The notes: generated by a model from the sequence alone, not told the origin. Positions 23,337 to 32,501 are shown, counted from the stretch's first letter. The stretch is 64,000 nucleotides of DNA from JACVRW01 sp963739095 (GCA_963739095.1 CAVTZF010000036.1:62001-126000); one strand, 5' to 3'. Made by a program: numbers and translations.

Positions 23337-25903
23337 GCCCGCGGATCCTCGTCGTCTTCTCGCTGGCCGCGGTCGGGGCGGGCGCGGGCCGTGCGCTCAC
23401 GACCACCTACCTGCCCGTGCTGCTCGAGCGGATCGAGGACGCGCCCACGCTGATCGGCGCCGTGATGACCGTCAACGCGGTCGCGGGCTTCGCCATCCCG
23501 ATCGCCATCGGGATCTGGTCGGATCGGCGCGGCCGGCGCCTGCCGTTCATCGCGGGCGGCGCGGTGGTCAGCGCCGGCGGCCTCGTTGCGATCGGGCTCG
23601 GCAACGGCAGCTCCTACCTCGCCCTGGCGGCCGCGGCGGCGCTCGTCTACACGGGCCTCAACGCTCTGACGACCGCCCATCGCACGATCGTCGCGGACGA
23701 CGTCGAGGACGCCCGCCGGCCCGCCGCGACGAGCGCGCAGGAGGGGGCGGGGCTGGTGGGGGCCGTCGTCGCGGTCGCGATCGGCGGCGCGCTGATCGAG
23801 CCCGCGCCCGCGGCCGCCTTTGCGCTGGTTGCCGTGGTGGTCGGGCTGGCCGCGCTGCCGACGCTCGCGCTGGGGCGCCGGCTCGCGCTCGGTGAGCACG
23901 AACATGCAGCTGCGGCCCGGCCCGAGCGGGCGAGCCTCCGCGAGGCGCTGCGCCGCGACGGACCGCGCGAGGTGCTGCTCGCCCAGGCGCTCTGGGTCTT
24001 CGCCTACGCCGCGCTTCCCTCGTTCTTCGTGCTGTACGCCGAGGACAGCCTCGGCCTCGACCTCGCCGCCGCTGGAGCCCTTCCGCTCGCCTTCGGTGTC
24101 CTCACCGCGCTCGGGATGCTCCTCGGCGCCCGGGCACGTCCCGAGCGTGTACACGGGCTGCTGCTCGCCGGCGCCGCGATGCTCGGCGCCGGCCTGCTGG
24201 CGGCCGCTCCCGCCGACGGCCTCGCGACCGCCGCGCCCGCCTTCGCGGTCGCCGCGCTCGGCGCCGGGCTCGTGACCGCGCTCGGCTTCCCCTACTTCGC
24301 GCGCTTCGTGCCGGAGGGCGAGGGCGGGCGCTACAGCGGCCTCTTCTTCGCGGGTCGCGCCGTCGCGGCGGCGGCCGCGCTTCCGCTCGCCGGGCTTGCC
24401 GCCGAGGCGAGCGGGAGCTACGCCGCGGTGCTCTGGCTCGGCGCGGCGGCGCTCCTGGCGCTGGTTCCGCTGACGCTCGCCGAGCGCCGTCGCCGCGGCG
24501 GAGCCCTCGAGCCGCTCCTGCCGAGGCCGTCGACGGTGGCCGCCGTGGTCCCGGTCTTCGCATCCGCGCGGGCGGCCGAGGTGGCGACGGCGGCGCTCCG
24601 TCACGTGGACGAGCTCGTCCTCGTCGATGACGGCGCGCCGCCCGAGATCGCCGACTCCCTCGCGCGGGTGGGCGCCGACGAGCGCGTCCGGGTCCTGCGG
24701 ATGGGCCGCAACGAGGGCAAGGGCAGCGCCGTGAACGCCGGCGTCGAGCTCCTGCTGGACGAGCCGGCGCCGCCCGACGCGATCGTCGTGCTCGACTCCG
24801 ACGGCCAGCACGACCCCGAGCGCATCCCGGCCTTCGTCGATGCCGCGCGCACAGGTGACGTGGTCATCGGCCATCGCCGCGAGCGCCGCGCGATGCCCCT
24901 CGAGCGCCGGGTCGCGAACCGGGCCGCCAGCCTGCTGCTGGCAGCGACGGCTCGCACCTGGATCCCGGACACGCAGAACGGAATGCGCCTGTTCCGCACG
25001 GCGGCGCTGCGCGCGGTGCCGTTGCCGGCGGGTGGATACGAGGCCGAGAGCAGGCACCTGAGGGCGCTGCTGGCCTCGGGCCGGCAGGTCAGCTCGGTCG
25101 AGATCCCGACGATCTACGACGGCGAGCCGAGCGGCTTCCGGCCCCTCGCCGACACCGCCCGCGTGGCGAGGGCGCTCGTCAAAGCGCCGGCAGGCTCCGC
25201 CGGCACGGGCAGCGCATCGGAGGCGCTGGCCGTGCTGCGCGGCTGGGCGCCCCGCCTCTCCGCTCTGCTGCTCGCGGCGATCGCCCTGGGCCTTGCCCTG
25301 CCGCTCTTCCAGCCGCTCGACAACTCGCTCTTCCTGGGGGTGAACGGCCTCGGCGACGGGCCCGAGTGGCTCTACCAGGCACTCGACCCGCACACGCGCA
25401 ACTACATCCTGCTGCTGCTGACGACGCTCGTGGCGGGCGCCATCTTCCTGCGCCGACCGCGCTACGTGCTGGGCGCGGCGCTGAGCGTCGTGCTCGGCGC
25501 GTACCTCGCCGGCGCGGCGATCGAGATCATCAAGCTGTTCGTCGAGCGCGCCCGCCCGGAGGAGGTCCTCGGCGCGCAGGTGCTGCTCTCCGAAGACCGC
25601 AGCTGGGCTCATCTCGCCTCCTATCCCTCTGGCCATCTGATCGTGACCGCCGCCATGGCCGCGGCGGCGAGTGCAGCCCTACCGGCACTGCGGAAGCCCC
25701 TGCTCGCCTATGTCGTCATGATCGCGTTCACCCGTGTCCTCTTCGGCGCACACTTCCCACTCGACGTCCTCGTGGGCGCGGTGATGGGTTACGAGCTGGG
25801 GCTGTTCGCCGCCCGCCTGATGGCGAGCGCGCGCCTCCTGCCGGCGCAGGCCGGCGCGCCGGCCGGGCATAGGCTCGCGCCGCAGCCCGCGCGCTCGCGA
25901 TGA
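23333..25903 (+). CDS. Three-domain fusion: MFS transporter - family 2 glycosyltransferase - PAP2 phosphatase
   Basis: One uninterrupted 856-residue frame joins three families. Residues ~1-395 are an MFS transporter with 12 predicted helices and the loop motif GIWSDRRGRRLPFIAG. Residues ~400-620 are a soluble GT-A glycosyltransferase: VDELVLVDDGAPPEIADSLA, GRNEGKGSAVNAGVELLLDE and the metal-binding DSDGQHDPERIP, resembling polyprenyl-phosphate sugar transferases. Residues ~640-840 are a PAP2 domain with KLFVERARPEEV, YPSGHLIVTA and TRVLFGAHFPLDV, all three catalytic motifs present. The ATG at 23333 overlaps the lipid-kinase stop. The likely theme is synthesis, flipping and dephosphorylation of a glycolipid carrier; this is inference. 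No stop or frame change is seen between domains. Confidence 0.85.
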   Translation: MSPRILVVFSLAAVGAGAGRALTTTYLPVLLERIEDAPTLIGAVMTVNAVAGFAIPIAIGIWSDRRGRRLPFIAGGAVVSAGGLVAIGLGNGSSYLALAAAAALVYTGLNALTTAHRTIVADDVEDARRPAATSAQEGAGLVGAVVAVAIGGALIEPAPAAAFALVAVVVGLAALPTLALGRRLALGEHEHAAAARPERASLREALRRDGPREVLLAQALWVFAYAALPSFFVLYAEDSLGLDLAAAGALPLAFGVLTALGMLLGARARPERVHGLLLAGAAMLGAGLLAAAPADGLATAAPAFAVAALGAGLVTALGFPYFARFVPEGEGGRYSGLFFAGRAVAAAAALPLAGLAAEASGSYAAVLWLGAAALLALVPLTLAERRRRGGALEPLLPRPSTVAAVVPVFASARAAEVATAALRHVDELVLVDDGAPPEIADSLARVGADERVRVLRMGRNEGKGSAVNAGVELLLDEPAPPDAIVVLDSDGQHDPERIPAFVDAARTGDVVIGHRRERRAMPLERRVANRAASLLLAATARTWIPDTQNGMRLFRTAALRAVPLPAGGYEAESRHLRALLASGRQVSSVEIPTIYDGEPSGFRPLADTARVARALVKAPAGSAGTGSASEALAVLRGWAPRLSALLLAAIALGLALPLFQPLDNSLFLGVNGLGDGPEWLYQALDPHTRNYILLLLTTLVAGAIFLRRPRYVLGAALSVVLGAYLAGAAIEIIKLFVERARPEEVLGAQVLLSEDRSWAHLASYPSGHLIVTAAMAAAASAALPALRKPLLAYVVMIAFTRVLFGAHFPLDVLVGAVMGYELGLFAARLMASARLLPAQAGAPAGHRLAPQPARSR

Positions 25904-26730
25904 CGCAGCTCGGCGTGTTCGTGGTGCCGGACGCGACCGACCCCGAGCGGACTGTCGGCCAGATCGTCGCCGCCGACCGTGCCGGGCTCGACCTGGCCGG
26001 CGTCCAGGACCACCCGTACCAGCGCCGCTTCTTCGACACCTGGACGCTGCTCGCGTACGTCGCGGCGCGCACTGAGCGGATCACGCTGCTGCCCGACGTG
26101 ATCAACCTGCCGCTGCGCCAGCCGGCGGTGCTCGCGAAGGCCGCGGCTTCGCTCGACGTGCTGAGCGGCGGGCGCGTGGAGCTCGGCCTGGGCGCCGGGG
26201 CGTTCTGGGACGGGGTTGAGGCAATGGGCGGGCCGCGTCGCACACCCGGAGAGTCGGTCGAGGCGCTCGAGGAGGCGATGCGGATCATGCGCTCCTTCCT
26301 CGACACGGAGCCGTCCGTCCGGCTCGAGGGGCGGCATTACCGCGCCGCCGGCGCCAAGCCCGGACCGCCGCCCGCGCACCGCATTGGACTCTGGGTGGGC
26401 GCCTACGGGCCGCGCATGCTGCGGCTGACGGGGCGCCTCGGCGACGGCTGGCTGCCGTCGGTCGGCGTCAACTACCTCGCCGAGGAGGACGTCGCCGAGC
26501 GCCAGGCGCTGATCGACGAGGCGGCGCGCCGGGCCGGCCGGGACCCGGGCGAGGTCGTCCGCGCCGCGAATGTCGGGCTGGGCGACTCGAGCGGCTGGCT
26601 TGACGCCGAGCGCCTCGATGAGTTCGCGCAGCGCCTGCGCTTCGACGCGTTGCTCGTGTCGACCCCGGACGACGACCCGCTCGCCTTCATCGAGGCTCTC
26701 GGCGAGACCGCGGCGACGCTTCGCTCGTAG
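25900..26730 (+). CDS. LLM-class flavin/F420-dependent oxidoreductase
   Basis: A 276-residue luciferase-like TIM-barrel enzyme. Signature stretches are LGVFVVPDATDPERTVGQIV, GVQDHPYQRRFFDTWTLLAY, TERITLLPDVINLPLRQPAV, DVLSGGRVELGLGAGAFWDG and LWVGAYGPRMLRLTGRLGDG, typical of actinobacterial F420 oxidoreductases. Its start overlaps the fusion gene stop by 4 bases, so it belongs to the same transcript as the lipid kinase and MFS-GT2-PAP2 fusion. Only 2 bases separate it from the AlkZ-like gene. The substrate is unknown. It is one of three LLM enzymes in the window. Confidence 0.86.
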   Translation: MTQLGVFVVPDATDPERTVGQIVAADRAGLDLAGVQDHPYQRRFFDTWTLLAYVAARTERITLLPDVINLPLRQPAVLAKAAASLDVLSGGRVELGLGAGAFWDGVEAMGGPRRTPGESVEALEEAMRIMRSFLDTEPSVRLEGRHYRAAGAKPGPPPAHRIGLWVGAYGPRMLRLTGRLGDGWLPSVGVNYLAEEDVAERQALIDEAARRAGRDPGEVVRAANVGLGDSSGWLDAERLDEFAQRLRFDALLVSTPDDDPLAFIEALGETAATLRS

Positions 26731-26732
26731 CC

Positions 26733-27845
26733 GTGACCGACCCGGTCCTCAGCCCGCGCGCGCTGAACCGCGCGCTGCTCGCGCGCCAGGGCCTGCTCGA
26801 GCGCAGCCATGTCCCCGCGCTCGAAGTTGTCGAGTGGCTCGTTGGCATGCAGGCGCAGGTGCCGGAGAACCCGTACGTGGCGCTCTGGTCGCGGATCGAG
26901 GGCTTCCGGCCGCAGGAGCTGAGCGACCTGATCGCGGAGCGCACGCTGGTCCGTGCCGGCCTGATGCGCTCGACGCTTCACCTGGTTTCGGCGCGCGACT
27001 GTCTCGCCATCCACCCGATAACGCTGCCCGTGCTCGCCAGGACCTTCAGCAGCCCGCACGGCGCCGGGATGAACGGCGCCGACGTCGACGAGGTCGTGGC
27101 CGCCGGGCTCGAGCTCCTCGCGCAGGAGCCGCGCACCCGCGCGCAGCTCTCTGCCGAGCTCGCGAAGGGCTGGCCCGAGGCTCAGCCGCTCGCGCTCGCC
27201 TACGCGGTGACTCTCAACGCGTCGCTCGTCCAGACGACCCCGCGCGGCCTCTGGCGCCAGACCGGGCAGGCCACCTGGGCGCCGGCGGAGCAGTGGCTCG
27301 GAGCCGAGCTCGACCCCGAGCCGTCGGTCGACGCGCTCGTGCTGCGCTACCTGGCGGCGTTCGGCCCCGCGAGCGTCGCGGACATCCGCACCTGGTCGGG
27401 GATCACCGGGCTGCGCGAGGTCGTCGGGCGGCTGCGCCCGCAGCTCCGCAGCTTCCGGGACGAGAACGGAAAGGAGCTCCTCGACGTGCCGGACGGCGCC
27501 TTCGCCGACCCGGACACGCCGGCGCCGGTCCGCTTCCTGCCGGAGTACGACAACCTGCTGCTCTCTCACGCCGACCGCTCGCGCGTGCTGTGCGGGCTCG
27601 GGCCCGGGCTGCCGTACCCGACGGGGAAGTGGATCGGCCAGGTCCTGCTCGACGGTTTCTTCCGCTCCTACTGGGAGATCACCGAGGAGGACGGCGTCGC
27701 GACGCTGACGATCGACCGCTTCACCCCGGCGCCCGGCGATGCGCCCGGCGCGGTCGACGAGATCGGGGCCGAGGGCGAGCGCCTGCTCGCCTTCGTGGCG
27801 CCCGAGGCAGCCGAGCGACAGGTGCGCTTCGAGCCGTCGCCCTGA
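26733..27845 (+). CDS. Winged-helix AlkZ/YcaQ-like (HTH_42) protein
   Basis: A 370-residue member of the winged-helix DNA-binding family PF06224, which includes the DNA glycosylases AlkZ and YcaQ that remove crosslinked or bulky bases. The N terminus LSPRALNRALLARQGLLERS is typical. WLVGMQAQVPENPYVALWSR contains the Q-x-Q motif that carries the catalytic Gln residues in AlkZ. LVRAGLMRSTLHLVSARDCL and VRFLPEYDNLLLSHADRSRV are conserved C-terminal landmarks. The start is GTG at 26733. Its role may be base-excision repair or self-protection; it sits at the end of the lipid/LLM operon and before a MarR gene. Confidence 0.82.
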   Translation: MTDPVLSPRALNRALLARQGLLERSHVPALEVVEWLVGMQAQVPENPYVALWSRIEGFRPQELSDLIAERTLVRAGLMRSTLHLVSARDCLAIHPITLPVLARTFSSPHGAGMNGADVDEVVAAGLELLAQEPRTRAQLSAELAKGWPEAQPLALAYAVTLNASLVQTTPRGLWRQTGQATWAPAEQWLGAELDPEPSVDALVLRYLAAFGPASVADIRTWSGITGLREVVGRLRPQLRSFRDENGKELLDVPDGAFADPDTPAPVRFLPEYDNLLLSHADRSRVLCGLGPGLPYPTGKWIGQVLLDGFFRSYWEITEEDGVATLTIDRFTPAPGDAPGAVDEIGAEGERLLAFVAPEAAERQVRFEPSP

Positions 27846-27866
27846 GCTGCGGCTAGCATCAGTGGC

Positions 27867-28352
27867 GTGGCGACCAAGCTGAGAGATACCGGTACGGTCC
27901 CGGCTCCGGCTGTCGCCACCGAGTGCCTGAGCAACAACCTCGGCTGGCTCCTCGACCGCGCGGAGAACGTCCTGGCGGCCGAGCTGGCCCTGGCGCTCGA
28001 GCCGCTCGGGCTGTCGTCGCGACGCTACTGCGTGCTCGCCACCGCCCTCGGACAGGACCGCTCGCAGATCGAGCTCGCGAACCTGATCGGGCTCGACAAG
28101 ACGACCATGGTCGCGACCGTCGACGCCCTCGAGGAGGCCGGTCTGGCCGAGCGCCGCCCCTCCAGCCTGGACCGGCGCGCGCGTGTGATCGCGGTGACGA
28201 AGGCGGGCGAGGACAAGGTGCGCGAGGCGCGCAAGCTCATCGAGCAGGTGCAGGCCGACGTGCTGGCGCGGCTTCCGGCGCGCGAGCGCGAGGCCCTGCT
28301 CAGCGGCCTCAGCAGGCTCGTGGCCGAGGGCCCGTCGAGGAGCAACGAGTAG
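27867..28352 (+). CDS. MarR-family transcriptional regulator
   Basis: A 161-residue winged-helix regulator. LEPLGLSSRRYCVLATALGQ and SQIELANLIGLDKTTMVATV form the recognition helix region, and EAGLAERRPSSLDRRARVIA is the canonical wing (D-R-R-A-R). It starts at GTG 27867. The neighbouring MFS efflux gene begins 60 bases after its stop, with a perfect 20-base palindrome between them. The usual arrangement would be repression of the pump, relieved by a small aromatic ligand. Confidence 0.9.
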   Translation: MATKLRDTGTVPAPAVATECLSNNLGWLLDRAENVLAAELALALEPLGLSSRRYCVLATALGQDRSQIELANLIGLDKTTMVATVDALEEAGLAERRPSSLDRRARVIAVTKAGEDKVREARKLIEQVQADVLARLPAREREALLSGLSRLVAEGPSRSNE

Positions 28353-28360
28353 TCTGTTAA

Positions 28361-28380
28361 ATCATCCGAATGCGGATGAT
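28361..28380. promoter_or_regulatory. MarR operator candidate
   Basis: ATCATCCG and CGGATGAT form a perfect inverted repeat around AATG. A second shorter palindrome, CAGATGATCTG, follows at 28388-28398 and shares the GATGAT core. Both lie just before the MFS start at 28412, where a bound MarR dimer would block transcription. Confidence 0.6.
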
Positions 28381-28411
28381 CTGACGCCAGATGATCTGCT
28401 ACGGTCCGGTC

Positions 28412-29900
28412 ATGACCGAGACCAGGGCAGTTCTGAGCGGAGCGACGGAAGCGACGGAACGGAGGCGCTGGCTGGCGCTCTACGTGCTCTGCGTCGGGAT
28501 GCTCATGATCATCCTCGACTCGACCGTCGTGAACGTCGCGCTGCCGGCGATCCAGGGCGATCTCGGCTTCACGCAGTCTGACCTCGCCTGGGTGATGAAC
28601 GCCTACCTGATCGCCTTCGGCGGGCTGCTGCTCCTGGCAGGCCGGTTCGGCGACCTCGTGGGGCGCAAGGACGTGTTCATGGTCGGGCTTGCGGTGTTCA
28701 CGCTCGCCTCGCTGCTGTGCGGCGTCGCGCAGAGCCAGGGGATGCTGATCGGCGCGCGCTTCATCCAGGGCGTCGGCGGCGCGCTCACCTCCGCCGTGAT
28801 CCTCGGCATGATCGTGACGATGTTCCCGGAGCCGCGGGAGCAGGCGAAGGCGATCGGCGTCTACAGCTTCGTCGCCTCTGCCGGCGCCTCGATCGGCCTG
28901 CTCGCCGGCGGCGCCATCACCCAGGCGATCAGCTGGCACTGGATCTTCTTCGTCAACCTGCCGATCGGCGTGGCGACCGCCGCTTTCGCGCTGCGCCTCG
29001 TCGACCGTGAGCCGGGCATCGGCCTGCGCCGCGGCGCCGACGTCATCGGCGCGTCCCTGATCACCGGCGCGCTGATGCTTGCGGTGTACACGATCGTTCA
29101 AGCAAGCGAGCACGGCTTCGGCGCCGCCCGCACCATCGTGCTCGGCGCGATCTCGCTGGGGCTGCTGGCCGGCTTCATCGCGCGCGAGGCGACGACGCGA
29201 ACCCCGCTCGTGCCGCTGCGGATCTTCCGCTCGCGCAACGTCAGCGGCGCCAACCTCGTGCAGGTCCTGATGGTCGCCGGCCTGTTCGGGATGTTCTTCC
29301 TCGGCGCCCTCTACCTGCAGGGCGTGCTCGGCTACGACGCCGTCGAGACGGGCCTCGCCTTCCTGCCCGTGTCGGTCGGTATCGGCGTGCTCTCGCTCGG
29401 CTTCTCGGCCAAGCTGATGGCGCGCTTCGGCGAGCGCGCGACGCTGCTGCCCGGGCTCGCCCTGGTCGCGGCCGGCCTGCTCCTGTTCTCGCGTGTGCCC
29501 GTCGACGCGAGTTACGTCGCCGACGTGCTGCCGTCGATGATCCTGCTCGGCATCGGTGCGGGGTTGTCGTTCCCGGCGCTGATGACGCTCGCCATGTCGG
29601 GCGCCACCGCCGAGCGACTCCGGACTCGCCTCCGGCGTGATCAACACGACGATGCAGGTCGGCGGCGCGCTCGGGCTCGCCGTGCTCGCCACGCTCGCCA
29701 GCACGCGCAGCGACGACCTGCTGGCAGACGGCGACTCCACCGCATCCGCGCTCACGGGCGGCTACCAGCTCGCCTTCGTGATCGCCGCGGCGCTCGTGCT
29801 TACGGCGCTGGTGGTGGCCGTCACGGTGCTACGGGCGCCCGCCGCCGTGGCGGTCGAGGAGGAGGCTGCGCCGGCGGAGGCGGTCTCGGAGGCCGCCTAG
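28412..29900 (+). CDS. DHA2-type MFS multidrug efflux transporter, single frameshift near its end
   Basis: An EmrB/QacA-type drug:proton antiporter with about 14 transmembrane helices. Landmarks are MIILDSTVVNVALPAIQGDL (motif of helix 1), LLLLAGRFGDLVGRKDVFMV (motif A) and FIQGVGGALTSAVILGMIVT (motif C region). The frame breaks near 29615: after MSGATAER the sequence continues in the next frame as SGVINTTMQVGGALGLAVLA to AEAVSEAA at 29900. Joined length is about 496 residues, normal for the family. A MarR gene and its candidate operators lie directly upstream. The break may be an indel error. Confidence 0.87.
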
Positions 29901-30805
29901 CGGCGGGGCTTCCCGAGGAAGCGCTGCACCCGGCCCAGGAAGTCGCGACGGTGCTGAATGAAGAACCCGTGCGCGGCGTCGGCGTACACCTTGAGGCGGG
30001 CGTTCGGGATCACGCGCGCGAGGTAGCGCTGGTTCGCCACCGGCAGCGCGCGGTCGAGCTCGCCTCCGCCGATCAGCACGGGCAGCTTGAGGCGGCGCGG
30101 GTTGCGGCCGGAGGGGTCCTGCCCGGCGAGCCAGGTGCCCGAGGCGCCGAACTGCAGTGACGACACGTCGGGCGGGGCCTGCGGCATGAAGCGCGGGTAG
30201 GCCGCGATGTCGCGGATGTAGGCCGCGGTGATCGCGTCCTGGCCCGGCGGAAACAGCAGCCCTCCGGCGCTGCCGGACGGGTTGCTGAGCTCGCGCAGCG
30301 CTGCCGGGTCGGGGATCGTGCCGTGGCCGTCGCCCGGCGCGGTCGCGCACAGCACGAGCCGGCGCAGCAGGCGCGGATGCCGTCGGGCGAGCGACTGGGC
30401 GATCATGCCGCCCATCGACCAGCCGAGCACGTCGGCGCGCTTCAGCTTCAGCGCCCGGATCAGCGCGGCGGTGTTGTCGGCCATCTTCGAGATCGTGAGC
30501 GGCGCTGAGCCGAGCGTGCTGCGCCGGATCCCGGCGTTGTCGAACGTGATCACGCGCCGCGTGCGCGCCAGCGCGTCGACGAAGCTCGGCGGCCAGGCGT
30601 CCATCGTCCCCGACAGCCCCATGATCATCACGAGCGGCGGGCCCTTGCCGACCGACCGGTAGCCGATCTCGCCCCGGTTGGTGTCGACAGTCCGGACCGG
30701 CACCTGGGTGATCGACTTCGGTGTCGCCGCGGCCCGGGCCGGAACCGCGAGTAAGCCGAGCAGGAGCACGGCGAGCAGCAGCATGCGGATGCGGGCTGAC
30801 CCCAC
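29897..30805 (-). CDS. Exported alpha/beta hydrolase
   Basis: A 302-residue hydrolase with a Sec signal peptide (RIRMLLLAVLLLGLLAVPAR). GTG 30805 is preferred over ATG 30784 because it adds the arginines needed before the hydrophobic core. The catalytic fold shows PPLVMIMGLSGTMDAWPPSF (oxyanion strand), the nucleophile elbow DVLGWSMGGMIAQSLAR and VADAAHGFFIQHRRDF-like C-terminal histidine (ADAAHGFFIQH). PVLIGGGELDRALPVAN carries the acid. It probably acts outside the membrane on an unknown ester. It is convergent with the MFS gene with a 4-base overlap. Confidence 0.83.
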   Translation of the reverse strand: MGSARIRMLLLAVLLLGLLAVPARAAATPKSITQVPVRTVDTNRGEIGYRSVGKGPPLVMIMGLSGTMDAWPPSFVDALARTRRVITFDNAGIRRSTLGSAPLTISKMADNTAALIRALKLKRADVLGWSMGGMIAQSLARRHPRLLRRLVLCATAPGDGHGTIPDPAALRELSNPSGSAGGLLFPPGQDAITAAYIRDIAAYPRFMPQAPPDVSSLQFGASGTWLAGQDPSGRNPRRLKLPVLIGGGELDRALPVANQRYLARVIPNARLKVYADAAHGFFIQHRRDFLGRVQRFLGKPRR

Positions 30806-30850
30806 AACGCCGCACCCTAGAGAAACGCCGCCGGGTACCGTGCCGGGTCG

Positions 30851-31618
30851 ATGACCTCCGACAAGGCCAACCTGCTGCGCGAGCTGCATCGCCCGGGAGA
30901 CCCGCTCATCCTCGTCAACGTCTGGGACGCCGCGGGCGCGCGCACCGTCGCGGCGGCGGACGGCTGCCGGGCGATCGCGACGGCCAGCTGGTCGATCGCC
31001 GCGGCGCACGGCTACGCCGACGGGGAGGAGATCCCGCTCGAGCTGATGCTTGCTGCGATCGAGCGGATCGCGGCCGCGGTGGAGCTGCCGGTCACGGCTG
31101 ACATCGAGTCCGGCTTCGGCGACACCCCGGCAGCCGTGTCCGAGACGGTCGCGGCGGTCATCGCGGCCGGCGCGGTGGGCGTGAACCTCGAGGACCGGCT
31201 GCGCCCGGTCGCCGAGCACGCGGCCATTCTCGCGGCCGTGCGCGAGCGCGGCGAGCGCGAGGGCGTGCCGCTCGTGATCAACGGGCGCTCCGACGAGTTC
31301 CTGATGGGCGAGCGCAACCTCGACGAGGCGATCGCGCGCGGGCGCACCTACCTCGACGCGGGCGCCGACAGCTTCTTCCTCCCCGGGCTCGTCGAGCTGG
31401 AAGACACCCGGCGCCTCGTCGAGGAGCTCGGCGGCGCGCCAGTCAACGTGCTGGCGCTGCCGGTCTCGCCCTCGCTCTCGGAGCTCGCCGGCGCCGGCGT
31501 GGCGCGCGTCAGCTTCGGGCCCGGACCGATGGGCGTCGCCTACGCGGCCCTGGGAGAGGCGGCCGCGACGCTGCTCGCCCGCGGCGACTATCCGGCGACG
31601 CTCGCGAACCGGCCCTAG
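30851..31618 (+). CDS. Isocitrate lyase/PEP mutase-superfamily protein
   Basis: A 255-residue (beta/alpha)8 enzyme of the ICL/PEP-mutase superfamily, which forms or breaks C-C or C-P bonds next to a carboxylate. LILVNVWDAAGARTVAAADG and ATASWSIAAAHGYADGEEIP are characteristic of the phosphonomutase-like (oxaloacetate decarboxylase/CPEP mutase) branch. The Mg-binding loop is LPVTADIESGFGD and the acid pair sits in GVNLEDRL. The catalytic Cys of isocitrate lyase (KKCGH) is absent. The specific reaction is unknown; no phosphonate genes are nearby. Confidence 0.86.
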   Translation: MTSDKANLLRELHRPGDPLILVNVWDAAGARTVAAADGCRAIATASWSIAAAHGYADGEEIPLELMLAAIERIAAAVELPVTADIESGFGDTPAAVSETVAAVIAAGAVGVNLEDRLRPVAEHAAILAAVRERGEREGVPLVINGRSDEFLMGERNLDEAIARGRTYLDAGADSFFLPGLVELEDTRRLVEELGGAPVNVLALPVSPSLSELAGAGVARVSFGPGPMGVAYAALGEAAATLLARGDYPATLANRP

Positions 31619-32014
31619 CTAGTCGCTCCACCAGCCGGGCTGCATCTCGGCGTCCTTGTTCTCGGTGTTGGGAGCGCCGAAGGCGATCAGCTCGGTGCCC
31701 TCGGGGCCACCCTCGATCCCGCGCCAGACGCCGGGAGCGATCCGGACCATGTCCCACTGGCCGAGCTCGACCACGTCGTCGTCCAGCTTGAGGCGAGCGC
31801 CGCCCGAGACGACGACGTACACCTCCTCCTGCTCGCTGTGGCGGTGCCCGAATGGGACACGGAACCCGGGCGCGATCTTGAAGTAGCTGGCGCCCGAGTT
31901 GACCAGCCCCAGCGGCACGCGCGCGAAGCGCGACTCGAGGCCCGGGGCCAGCTCGAACTTGGGCGCCATGTCCTCGACGTCGCGCTTGAGGTTGACGACG
32001 GTGAAGTCGGCCAT
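31619..32014 (-). CDS. Cupin-domain protein
   Basis: A 131-residue single-cupin protein. The two cupin motifs are visible: VPFGHRHSEQEEVYVVVSGG (G-x5-H-x-H-x3-4-E) and RIAPGVWRGIEGGPEG (with Trp in place of the usual second-motif His), so metal binding may rely on the first motif. Its start overlaps the SRPBCC stop by one base (TGATG). Function unknown; such cupins often bind small carbonyl compounds. Confidence 0.82.
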   Translation of the reverse strand: MADFTVVNLKRDVEDMAPKFELAPGLESRFARVPLGLVNSGASYFKIAPGFRVPFGHRHSEQEEVYVVVSGGARLKLDDDVVELGQWDMVRIAPGVWRGIEGGPEGTELIAFGAPNTENKDAEMQPGWWSD

Positions 32015-32466
32015 CAGGCCTCGCTTTCCGCGCGCTCCTTCAGCCCGGCGGCGGCGTCGCCCAGCAGGAAGTCACGCACCTTGCTCTCGGCCGGACCGCG
32101 CAGGAGCAGGCCGAGCATGCGGCCGGGGTCCGCGTCGAGCGCGTAGGTCGCGCGCGTACGCCCGTCGCCCAGGTCGTCGAATGTCCACGACCCGACGAGC
32201 GACTTGGTGTCGCCCTTCTCCTGCACCCAGCGGATGGCGGTGGGCTCCTCGTAGCTGAAGCGGAGCAGCGCCTTGACCGTCTTGACCTTCGCGTCCGACT
32301 CGGTCTCGACGAGCGCGGCGCGCTTGTCGGCGTGGCGCTCGAGCACCTCCACGTCCTTGAGCGAGCCCTGCCATTCGGGCGCGTTGTCGATGTCCGCGGC
32401 GATCGCGAAGCAGCGCTCGATCGGGGCGTCGATCTCGACGGAGCGCTCACCACTGATGTTTCCCAT
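32014..32466 (-). CDS. SRPBCC/START-like ligand-binding protein
   Basis: A 150-residue protein of the helix-grip (polyketide cyclase/dehydrase or CoxG-like) fold. It begins at ATG 32466 with AGGTAGG upstream: MGNISGERSVEIDAPIERCF, then AIAADIDNAPEWQGSLKDVE, the family's opening pattern. RVFDDLGDGRT-type beta hairpin (TFDDLGDGRTRATYALDADP) and a long C-terminal helix follow. It should bind a hydrophobic ligand in a central cavity. It is co-transcribed with the cupin and lies downstream of an MFS gene on the same strand. Confidence 0.83.
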   Translation of the reverse strand: MGNISGERSVEIDAPIERCFAIAADIDNAPEWQGSLKDVEVLERHADKRAALVETESDAKVKTVKALLRFSYEEPTAIRWVQEKGDTKSLVGSWTFDDLGDGRTRATYALDADPGRMLGLLLRGPAESKVRDFLLGDAAAGLKERAESEA

Positions 32467-32501
32467 GGCCGCGAGCCTACCTGTGGGCCGCATGGCCTAT
32501 G

